Position numbers and translations under genes: made by a program
Source: Pseudobdellovibrionaceae bacterium
GTDB lineage: Bacteria > Bdellovibrionota > Bdellovibrionia > Bdellovibrionales > JAMPXM01
Assembly (NCBI GenBank): GCA_022843085.1
Contig: JALHOI010000257.1
Location: 1-5,138, forward strand
Direction: 5' to 3'
Length of the DNA stretch: 5,138 nucleotides
In this document: positions 1-5,138 of the stretch, piece after piece
Position numbering within the stretch: the first letter of the stretch is position 1
Layout of the letters: every line of letters starts with the position of its first letter
The notes under the pieces: model-generated
Told to the model about the DNA's origin: nothing
Database searches by the model: none
What the model saw: only the letters and a program-made list of their open reading frames with translations

Positions 1-1043
1 ACATCTTTTTCAACGTAGAGGTCGATCGGTTGAATACCCGATCCCATTCTGGAAAGCGCGTTGAGCTTTGGAGCAAATCGCATCGCCACATCTTGCGCCG
101 TGAGCGGCCGCCCCCAAAGTTCGAGCGCCTTTAAAAGCTCTTGAAGACCCGGGCGATTTGTTTCAGCAAGTTTCACAAGGCCATGTTTGACTAAGACTCG
201 GTTCTCAAACTGCAAGGGCACAAGATCTGTGATCGTTCCGATCGCAAAACAATCGAGCAGCGATTTTGGCTCGAACGCCGTTGCGACGATTCCTTCTTCG
301 AGAAGAACTCGACGAAGTGCGAGCACGAGATAAAAAATTACGCCCGTACCACAGAGGTGGCCAAGCCCCGACGAGCAGTCGCCGCGATTTGGATTCACAA
401 CTGCATAGGCCTTCGGCAAAATCACCGTGCCGTCTTCAGTGCGTTTGGGAAGGTGGTGATCAGTGACGACAACGTCGATACCGAGCCGACGTGCGGTTTC
501 AACTTCTTCCATCGCCGTAATTCCGAGATCGATCGAAATCAAAAGTGTACAGCCGGTCTCGGTTTTCAGCCTCTCGATCGCGTCGCTGTGCAGACCGTAA
601 CCTTCGGTGAGCCGCTGGGGTTGGTACCCGCGCACAGATTGAAAACCAAGTTGTTCAAACGCTTGAAGAGCAAGTGCGAGTCCGCTGGTTCCATCGAGAT
701 CGTAGTCGCCGTAAAGCACAATCGATTCTTGGTTGCGCCGAGCAATCACAATTCTTTCGATCGCGCGGTCCATATCTTTCAACGTCAGTGGGTCGCGCAG
801 CGACTTAAGAGAAGGCTTGAACCATTCAGCGGCCGACTCGGCCGTTCGAATTCCACGCGACTGCATGACGAGCGCGAGAGCCCGTGGTAAACCGGCGGGC
901 CATCCAAGACACACAGCAGGATCTTCAGAAACTGGCTCGCCACGACGCACCCACCGGCGGCCAGACTGAAGCACTTCGCCTGATAGAACGCTTTGAAGCT
1001 TCGGCTCTAGCGGGTTGAGTTCAGACTGCGGTGGTACAGACAT
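1..1043 (-). CDS. recJ: Single-stranded-DNA-specific 5'-3' exonuclease RecJ, partial (N-terminal 347 residues; 3' end beyond the left edge)
   Basis: RecJ degrades single-stranded DNA 5' to 3' with Mn2+/Mg2+ in the cytoplasm, acting in RecF-type recombination, base-excision repair and mismatch repair. I translated this frame by hand; it is open from the ATG at 1043 to the window edge. DHH-family motifs appear in the expected order: YGDYDLDG at residues 111-118, ISIDLGI with Asp172, VVTDHH with Asp195-His196-His197, LCGTGV around 230-235, GTITDLVPL with Asp273, and the PKLNALSR element near 325-332. All metal-binding Asp/His residues of the DHH core are present, so the visible part looks functional. 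The DHHA1 and OB-fold regions should lie off the left edge, since RecJ proteins are usually about 560-580 residues. The ATG is supported by a GAGG Shine-Dalgarno 7 nt upstream. The gene follows secF after 52 nt and is probably co-transcribed with it. Identification is near certain; the integrity of the missing C-terminal part is unknown. Confidence 0.97.
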   Translation of the reverse strand, partial: MSVPPQSELNPLEPKLQSVLSGEVLQSGRRWVRRGEPVSEDPAVCLGWPAGLPRALALVMQSRGIRTAESAAEWFKPSLKSLRDPLTLKDMDRAIERIVIARRNQESIVLYGDYDLDGTSGLALALQAFEQLGFQSVRGYQPQRLTEGYGLHSDAIERLKTETGCTLLISIDLGITAMEEVETARRLGIDVVVTDHHLPKRTEDGTVILPKAYAVVNPNRGDCSSGLGHLCGTGVIFYLVLALRRVLLEEGIVATAFEPKSLLDCFAIGTITDLVPLQFENRVLVKHGLVKLAETNRPGLQELLKALELWGRPLTAQDVAMRFAPKLNALSRMGSGIQPIDLYVEKD

Positions 1044-1050
1044 GATTGAG

Positions 1051-1057
1051 CCTCGTT
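1051..1057 (-). promoter_or_regulatory. Ribosome-binding site of recJ
   Basis: On the minus strand the sequence AACGAGG ends 7 nt before the ATG at 1043. GAGG matches the anti-Shine-Dalgarno core, and the spacing is near optimal. This fixes the recJ start. A second purine block (GGAGAG, around 1057-1062) lies farther out and is less well spaced. Confidence 0.75.
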
Positions 1058-1062
1058 CTCTC

Positions 1063-1086
1063 CAGCCGGGTGCTTAAACCCGGCCG
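1063..1086 (-). other. GC-rich hairpin in the secF-recJ gap
   Basis: On the minus strand the arm CGGCCGGGT (1086-1078) pairs with ACCCGGCTG (1071-1063) around a 6-nt loop, TTAAGC. This gives nine pairs, one of them G-U. The stem begins 9 nt after the secF stop and ends 5 nt before the recJ Shine-Dalgarno segment. No T-run follows it on the minus strand, so it does not look like an intrinsic terminator. By inference it could stabilise the 3' end of the sec mRNA, mark a processing site, or dampen recJ expression. Confidence 0.6.
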
Positions 1087-1095
1087 TGTTAAAAC

Positions 1096-2103
1096 TTAAG
1101 CGCGCTGCAGTTCTGTATGAGGAAGTCCGCCTGACGGAACAAACTTTTCCATCACTATGATCAGCGGAGCTGCGACGTAAATCGACGAGTAGGTACCAAT
1201 CACGATTCCAAGGATCAGCGTAAATGCGATGTCTGAAATGACTCCGCCACCGAAAACATAGAGACCAATACAAGCGAGCATCGTCGAACCAGCCGTCAAA
1301 ATCGTTCGACCCAACATATCGTTGATCGCTTTGTTAATAATGAAGGCGAGCGGGCGATCGCGATGCTCGGGGGCGGTCTCGCGAATTCGATCAAACGTCA
1401 CGATCGTGTCGTTCATCGAATAACCGATCAAAGTCAGGATCGAGGCGATGATCTGAATGTTCACCTCGCGACCCAAGAGCGAAAAGATCCCGAGAATCAT
1501 AATCGCATCGTGAGCGACACACAAAATAGCTCCAGGCGCATAGACGTAATCAAACCGTATCGAAATATAAATTAAAAGTACCAAGAAGCTGTAGAAAGCC
1601 GCGAGCATCCCGTTCTTTTTTAAATCAGAACCGACTTGCGGACCAACGGTATCAACCCGACCCACGCCTTCTGGCTTCACGTCAAATTTTTGAACCAGCA
1701 CTTCGCGAACCTTTGTGATCATCGCGGTCAGCTGCGCGTTCTGAGCGTTTTCGTTTTCGGCTTCGGGAGTCCCGATACGAATCAAAAACTCGTTTTCACC
1801 GCCAAACCTTTGCACACCGGGCTCTTTAACACCGGCCTCACGCAAGGCCCCCCGCAACTCTTCAGCCGTCACAGGCTTATCAAACTTGACCTGCATCTCG
1901 GTACCGCCAGCGAAGTCGATTCCGTAGTTGAAACCCTTAAAGGTAATCAGAAATATCGCTGCAATTGTTAGAAGTAGAGTCACCACGCCCATCAACGGCG
2001 CGATCTTGACAAAGTCGTACTTTAATTCGGAATTCGCTCCGGAAGCCGAGGCCCTGACTGTCTGTTGAGAAATCTTTTGATTTTTGTCGTTCGTTTTTGC
2101 CAT
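1096..2103 (-). CDS. secF: Protein translocase subunit SecF (335 aa)
   Basis: SecF pairs with SecD in the inner membrane to drive late steps of protein export through SecYEG using the proton gradient. After a polar cytoplasmic N-terminus of about 30 residues come TM1 (about 34-56), the SecF signature NYGIDFAGGTEMQV at 59-72, a periplasmic P4-type domain (about 65-160), VDTVGPQVG at 150-158, and five more membrane segments (about 164-183, 188-210, 215-238, 268-286, 290-317). The signature IGYSMNDTIVTFDRIRE spans 226-242. Asp232 and Arg266 match the intramembrane Asp and Arg that are important for proton-driven function in the Thermus SecDF structure. Length is normal for a stand-alone SecF. 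I chose the ATG at 2103, giving an 11-nt gap to secD, because AAGGA lies 8 nt upstream. A GTG six codons earlier (2121) is in frame and would overlap secD but has no Shine-Dalgarno. Confidence 0.98.
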   Translation of the reverse strand: MAKTNDKNQKISQQTVRASASGANSELKYDFVKIAPLMGVVTLLLTIAAIFLITFKGFNYGIDFAGGTEMQVKFDKPVTAEELRGALREAGVKEPGVQRFGGENEFLIRIGTPEAENENAQNAQLTAMITKVREVLVQKFDVKPEGVGRVDTVGPQVGSDLKKNGMLAAFYSFLVLLIYISIRFDYVYAPGAILCVAHDAIMILGIFSLLGREVNIQIIASILTLIGYSMNDTIVTFDRIRETAPEHRDRPLAFIINKAINDMLGRTILTAGSTMLACIGLYVFGGGVISDIAFTLILGIVIGTYSSIYVAAPLIIVMEKFVPSGGLPHTELQRA

Positions 2104-2111
2104 CGTCGTCG

Positions 2112-2117
2112 TCCTTA
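2112..2117 (-). promoter_or_regulatory. secF ribosome-binding site overlapping the secD stop codon
   Basis: The minus-strand TAAGGA contains the secD TAA stop (2117-2115) and an AAGGA Shine-Dalgarno that ends 8 nt before the ATG at 2103. The spacer is a short GAC-type triplet repeat. This site decides the secF start in favour of 2103 over the in-frame GTG at 2121. A ribosome terminating on secD would cover or expose this site, which suggests translational coupling. Confidence 0.8.
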
Positions 2118-3809
2118 CCACTTAATCGAGGGTGTGAATTTCAGGCGCAGAACCAACAAGTCGTAAACGGCACGCGTGCAGAAGACAGACGTGAAAAGTG
2201 TGATCACGAGTCCCGTTAGGAGAGTGATCGCGAAACCGCGAATTGAACCCGTTCCGAAGTACATCAGAACCACGCAGACCATGATCGAAGTAACGTTCGA
2301 ATCGAAGATCGATGAGAACGCTTTGTCGTAACCAAGTCCGATCGCAGACGACATCGAAATTCCATTTCGTAGTTCTTCTTTGATACGCTCGTAAATCAAG
2401 ACGCTGGCGTCGACGGCGATTCCAAGTCCGAGCGCAAGACCTGCGATTCCAGGAAGCGTCAAAGAGGCTCCGAGTGCCGAAAGAACTGCGATTGTAAGCA
2501 TCACGTTGAAGGCGAGTGACGTTGCGGCGATGAACCCCGCCGTACGGTAGTAAAGCAGCAGAAAGGTGAATACGAGGCCCGCCGCTACAAGTGCGCCGAA
2601 GGTCCCCTTCCGAATTGCATCAGCACCAACCGTTGGCCCAACAGTTCGTTCCTCGAGTTGCTCAAGCGCAGCAGGAAGCGCACCAGACTTCAACGTGATC
2701 GAGAGGTTTTTCGCTTCGCTCAAGGTCTCTTCGTACGATCGAGAGCCCAGAGTGATTTGACCTTGGGTCGTAATTTTACTTTGCAGAACAGGTGCCGATT
2801 TTACGATTCCGTCGAGGACGATCGCCATACGCTGGTTGATGTGTTTCGACGACATTTCGCCAAAACGATTTCCACCAGCCGCATCGAGGCGGAAGCTGAC
2901 GACCGGACGTCCGCCGTCACCGGGAGCCACGTACGCATCAGTCAAAAGATCACCGGGAACGGTTTCAGTCGTCATCAACAGATACGGAGTTCGGCCCGCT
3001 TCCATCGTTTCGGCATTTTCTTGTTTCTCAAACCGGACTATTCGATCGGCCGGAATCTGACCCTTCAAGGCCGCGTTTAGTTTTTCAACGTACGGCGTGT
3101 ACTTGAGTTCACCGCCGAGGGCAAACCCACCGGCCTTCTCGGCATCACTAATCTGCTTTTGAAGCAATTCTTGCGAGTATTTGTCGTCGACGATCATGAA
3201 ATCGAGGCGCGCTGTCTTGTTGATCAGCTCTTTCGCGTTTACGGCATCTTGGATACCCGGTAACTGCACCAAAATTCGGTCATCGCCTTGCGCCGCGATC
3301 GATGGTTCGGCAACGCCAAACTCGTCGATACGATTTCGAATCGTCTCGATCGCGCGGTCGAGCGTGCCTTTTTTAAACTCGCGAATGTGGAGCTCGGTAA
3401 ACTCAGCGATGAACCCGCCGGGCGCCTTCGTCACTGAAAATTGATTTCCGTAAAGTTGATTGATTTTCTGTTCGATGGCGGTTGCGTCAGAGTCCGACGC
3501 TTTGATCAAAATTTCACCGCGATCGGTGTTTTCGCCCATCGTGATTTCTTGAAACGGAACTTTGTCGCGGGTGAAATCTTCTCGCAAAGTCGTCGCGATG
3601 CGAGTCGATTCTTGTTTGAGAGCACCCGCAACGTCGACGCGCATCACAAGGTGAAGCCCACCCTGAATATCGAGGCCCATCACCATCTTATCTTTGGTAA
3701 ACCACCAGGTTTTTTCTGTGTCGATAAAGTTCGGAACAGTCCATATGACTCCGAGCACAAGTACAAAGCCGATCAGGCCCAGACGCCAGCCTACTGATTG
3801 GTGCTTCAA
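2115..3809 (-). CDS. secD: Protein translocase subunit SecD (564 aa)
   Basis: SecD forms the SecDF-YajC complex with SecF and YajC and uses the proton motive force to complete translocation and release of exported proteins. TM1 (about 9-27) is followed by GLDIQGGLHLVMRVD at 45-59, a large periplasmic region with RNRIDEFGVAEPSI (158-171) and RILVQLPGIQD (178-188), and the P1-head/base element MAIVLDGIVKSAP (328-340). Then come SGALPA and EERTVGPTVG (375-395) and five C-terminal membrane segments between about 403 and 547. Asp467 in GIAVDASVLIYERIKEEL corresponds to the conserved TM4 Asp needed for proton coupling. The motif is usually AVDANV, so Ser469 replaces the common Asn. Translation begins at TTG 3809, which overlaps the yajC TGA by 4 nt and has AAGGTGG 6 nt upstream. 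The next in-frame ATG would remove TM1 and is not credible. Length is typical of proteobacteria-like SecD. Confidence 0.98.
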   Translation of the reverse strand: MKHQSVGWRLGLIGFVLVLGVIWTVPNFIDTEKTWWFTKDKMVMGLDIQGGLHLVMRVDVAGALKQESTRIATTLREDFTRDKVPFQEITMGENTDRGEILIKASDSDATAIEQKINQLYGNQFSVTKAPGGFIAEFTELHIREFKKGTLDRAIETIRNRIDEFGVAEPSIAAQGDDRILVQLPGIQDAVNAKELINKTARLDFMIVDDKYSQELLQKQISDAEKAGGFALGGELKYTPYVEKLNAALKGQIPADRIVRFEKQENAETMEAGRTPYLLMTTETVPGDLLTDAYVAPGDGGRPVVSFRLDAAGGNRFGEMSSKHINQRMAIVLDGIVKSAPVLQSKITTQGQITLGSRSYEETLSEAKNLSITLKSGALPAALEQLEERTVGPTVGADAIRKGTFGALVAAGLVFTFLLLYYRTAGFIAATSLAFNVMLTIAVLSALGASLTLPGIAGLALGLGIAVDASVLIYERIKEELRNGISMSSAIGLGYDKAFSSIFDSNVTSIMVCVVLMYFGTGSIRGFAITLLTGLVITLFTSVFCTRAVYDLLVLRLKFTPSIKW

Positions 3810-4219
3810 GCTTTACCACCTTTTGCTTCGGCGGCTCCAGCTGCCGCTTGCGTGACTGCTTGGACCGACGTCGAGATTGCCGATCGAAGCATCTTCACGC
3901 GTACGCCGTCCGAAATCTCGAGTGTCACAAATTGATCGGTGAGGCCTTCAACTCGGCCAAATATTCCTGTCGACGTCACGACTTCGTCGCCGCGCTTTAA
4001 CTGCGAGATGAAGCCCTGGCGGGCCTTCTCACGTTTCTGCTGCGGTCGCCAAATTAAGAAATAGAATATCGCGATCATTGGGATGAACGGCACCAGCTGA
4101 TACCAAACCGGCGGCTGTGCGCCAGGTGTAGCTTGAGCAAAAGCCTGGCTGGCGACAAAAAGAACTGGCGCCGTTACGAACACGGACAAGCACAACGAAG
4201 AACGGATTGACCGAAGCAT
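3806..4219 (-). CDS. yajC: Preprotein translocase accessory subunit YajC (137 aa)
   Basis: YajC is a small single-span inner-membrane protein that associates with SecDF and the SecYEG holotranslocon. The core is clear: a membrane helix (about 41-57, LVPFIPMIAIFYFLIW) followed by the basic RPQQKREKA (58-66), then KRGDEVVTSTGIFGRV (75-90) and the small cytoplasmic beta domain ending in LRSAIS (111-116). An Ala/Gly-rich tail ends the protein. Unusually, residues 1-28 look like a cleavable signal peptide: basic MLRSIR, a hydrophobic stretch, then an AFA-QA type cleavage site. The E. coli protein, about 110 residues, has only a short pre-membrane segment. The ATG at 4219 has GAGGGAG 5 nt upstream. 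The gene lies 72 nt after tgt and overlaps secD by 4 nt, the standard neighbourhood for yajC. Confidence 0.96.
   Translation of the reverse strand: MLRSIRSSLCLSVFVTAPVLFVASQAFAQATPGAQPPVWYQLVPFIPMIAIFYFLIWRPQQKREKARQGFISQLKRGDEVVTSTGIFGRVEGLTDQFVTLEISDGVRVKMLRSAISTSVQAVTQAAAGAAEAKGGKA
3816..3822 (-). promoter_or_regulatory. secD ribosome-binding site inside yajC, supporting a TTG start
   Basis: The minus-strand AAGGTGG is one mismatch from AAGGAGG and ends 6 nt before the TTG at 3809. It lies inside the last codons of yajC and encodes part of its Gly-Gly tail. Its strength and spacing are the main evidence that the rare TTG is the true secD start. Confidence 0.8.
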
Positions 4220-4224
4220 GGGGA

Positions 4225-4231
4225 CTCCCTC
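4225..4231 (-). promoter_or_regulatory. Ribosome-binding site of yajC
   Basis: The minus-strand GAGGGAG ends 5 nt before the ATG at 4219, with a TCCCC spacer. It supports the long form of YajC that includes the signal-peptide-like N-terminus. Confidence 0.7.
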
Positions 4232-4233
4232 GC

Positions 4234-4270
4234 AAAAAAAGCGGAATGACCGAGAGAATCGCTCTGTCGG
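4234..4270 (-). other. Weak imperfect hairpin followed by a T7 run in the tgt-yajC gap
   Basis: On the minus strand CCGA-CA-GAG (4270-4262) can pair with CTC-TCGG (4256-4250) across a CGATT loop. That is seven pairs interrupted by a 2-nt bulge. A run of seven T (4240-4234) follows 9 nt after the stem, just upstream of the yajC ribosome-binding site. The separation between stem and T-run is too large for a standard intrinsic terminator. A partial attenuator between tgt and the sec genes is conceivable but poorly supported. Confidence 0.25.
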
Positions 4271-4291
4271 CCGTCGCTTGGCAACCGCCGG

Positions 4292-5138
4292 TTACGACGC
4301 GGCGAAGCGACGATAGCAGTCGTTGCGGAACTCAACCCACCCGCCCGAGATTATCGACTCGCGGGCCTTTCGCATCAGTGCGAAGAAAAAGTGCAGATTG
4401 TGAATCGTATTCAGGCGCGAAGCCAATATCTCGTCGCATAAAATCAAGTGCCGTAGGTAGGCTCTCGAATAGTGCTTACAGGTATAGCAGTCGCATTCCG
4501 GATCAAGCGGTCCTGGATCTTCACGATATTCAGTGCGCTTGATCGAAAGTTTCCCGTTCCATGTATAAATTGTTCCGTTTCGAGCTACCCGGGTGGGCAA
4601 AACGCAGTCAAACATGTCGATTCCGCTATCGACTGCAACGATCAGGTCAAGTGGTGTGCCGACACCCATCAGATACCGCGGCTTATTTTTCGGCATCCGA
4701 TGAGAAACGTTCGGCAAGAGTCTGTGCATCAGTTCGATCGGTTCACCGACTGAAAACCCACCAAGCGCATAACCCGGCAAATCGATGTTGCAGGTTTCTT
4801 CTAGACTTTTCAGTCGAGAATCAAGCTTGAGCCCGCCCTGCACGATTCCAAAAAGTAGACTCTCTTTGCGGGTCATTGCGTCTTTCGAACGCTGCAGCCA
4901 ACGCAGAGTCAACGCCATGCTGCTTTTAATTTCCTCTTCGGTCGCCGGATGTTTTAGGCATTCGTCAAACGCCATAATGATGTCGCTGCCAAGATCCATC
5001 TGAATCTGCATCGATGTTTCGGGCGAAAGAAAATGTTTGTTTCCGTCGATGTGCGAACGAAACTCGACGCCGGCTTCGGTGAGCTTTCGCAACCCCGCGA
5101 GCGAGAAGACTTGAAAACCTCCGCTGTCGGTCAGAATC
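4292..5138 (-). CDS. tgt: Queuine/preQ1 tRNA-ribosyltransferase Tgt, partial (C-terminal 281 residues; 5' end beyond the right edge)
   Basis: Bacterial Tgt replaces guanine 34 of tRNAs with GUN anticodons (Asp, Asn, His, Tyr) by preQ1, the committed tRNA step of queuosine synthesis. The frame is open to the window edge and begins within ILTDSGGFQVFSL, so roughly the first 85-100 residues are missing. A TTG at 5092 is an internal Leu codon, not a start. Counting visible residues from 1, the following are present: the DSGG Asp (4), FRSHIDG (26-32), FDEC (57-60), GIVQGG (97-102), ALGGFSVGEP (124-133), RYLMGVGTP (154-162), and the nucleophile segment GIDMFDCVLPTR (172-183). The zinc site CDCYTC (Cys215, Cys217, Cys220) with His246 keeps the family's C-x-C-x2-C-x25-H spacing. 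Nothing is missing from the catalytic part. tgt directly precedes yajC here, as in many proteobacteria. Confidence 0.98.
   Translation of the reverse strand, partial: ILTDSGGFQVFSLAGLRKLTEAGVEFRSHIDGNKHFLSPETSMQIQMDLGSDIIMAFDECLKHPATEEEIKSSMALTLRWLQRSKDAMTRKESLLFGIVQGGLKLDSRLKSLEETCNIDLPGYALGGFSVGEPIELMHRLLPNVSHRMPKNKPRYLMGVGTPLDLIVAVDSGIDMFDCVLPTRVARNGTIYTWNGKLSIKRTEYREDPGPLDPECDCYTCKHYSRAYLRHLILCDEILASRLNTIHNLHFFFALMRKARESIISGGWVEFRNDCYRRFAAS

Noticed and set aside
112..119. GCGGCCGC (NotI-type) palindrome within recJ
   Set aside because: It is a single copy inside coding sequence that fits the local codons, with no sign of a cloning junction.
357..890. Open reading frame of 177 codons on the plus strand
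   Set aside because: It lies wholly antisense to recJ, whose catalytic motifs are unmistakable. Its product shows no recognisable domain and the frame is a by-product of recJ codon usage.
1007..1273. Minus-strand open frame of 88 codons spanning the end of secF and the start of recJ
   Set aside because: It is out of frame with both genes, overlaps their conserved coding sequence, and shows no family motifs.
2658..3080. Plus-strand open frame of 140 codons, with other frames at 3441-3797 and 1636-1971
   Set aside because: These are antisense to well-conserved parts of secD and secF, with no ribosome-binding or domain evidence.
4234..4270. Intrinsic terminator between tgt and yajC
   Set aside because: The stem is bulged and weak, and the T7 run starts 9 nt after it rather than directly, so I do not call a terminator.
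4260..4290. Internal promoter for yajC (TTGCCA with GATTCT at 18 nt spacing)
   Set aside because: The -35 matches 5 of 6 but the -10 only 3 of 6. Such matches occur by chance, so no promoter is called.
4283..4294. Short palindrome AACCGGCGGTT at the tgt stop codon
   Set aside because: The arms are 5 nt with a single-base centre, too short and too tight for an RNA hairpin and unremarkable as an operator without further copies.
4472..4830. Overlapping plus-strand open frames opposite tgt
   Set aside because: They are shadows of tgt, which carries the full zinc site and catalytic motifs on the minus strand.

Overview
The window is an ordinary housekeeping segment that reads entirely on the minus strand, with almost no non-coding DNA. 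In transcription order (right to left) it holds tgt (5' end cut off by the right edge), yajC, secD, secF and recJ (3' end cut off by the left edge). All five were identified from family motifs in their translations. No RNA genes, mobile elements, CRISPR arrays or phage genes are visible, no intergenic gap exceeds 72 nt, and I do not see a previously undescribed system.

Organism: a Gram-negative bacterium with moderate GC content (about half, by eye). The tgt-yajC-secD-secF order is the classical proteobacterial arrangement, with SecD and SecF as separate proteins. A recJ gene directly after secF is, from memory, a neighbourhood found in delta-proteobacteria-like groups such as Bdellovibrionota. 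That placement is an inference and has not been checked by any search.

Layout (minus strand): tgt from beyond 5138 to 4292; a 72-nt gap with a weak hairpin, a T7 run and the yajC ribosome-binding site; yajC 4219-3806; secD 3809-2115, starting at a TTG that overlaps the yajC stop by 4 nt; an 11-nt gap; secF 2103-1096, whose Shine-Dalgarno sequence runs through the secD stop codon; a 52-nt gap with a GC-rich hairpin and the recJ ribosome-binding site; recJ from 1043 to beyond position 1.

Function: YajC, SecD and SecF form the accessory membrane complex that works with SecYEG and uses the proton gradient to help pull exported proteins across the inner membrane. The conserved intramembrane Asp and Arg residues used for this are present. 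Tgt starts queuosine modification of tRNA, and RecJ is a 5'-3' single-strand DNA exonuclease for recombination and repair. These two have no obvious mechanistic link to secretion and probably share only transcription. The spacing suggests a tightly coupled yajC-secD-secF core with looser joints to tgt and recJ. The most unusual sequence-level observation is a strong excess of the palindrome CGATCG (16 copies by hand count), which codon reading frame alone does not explain.
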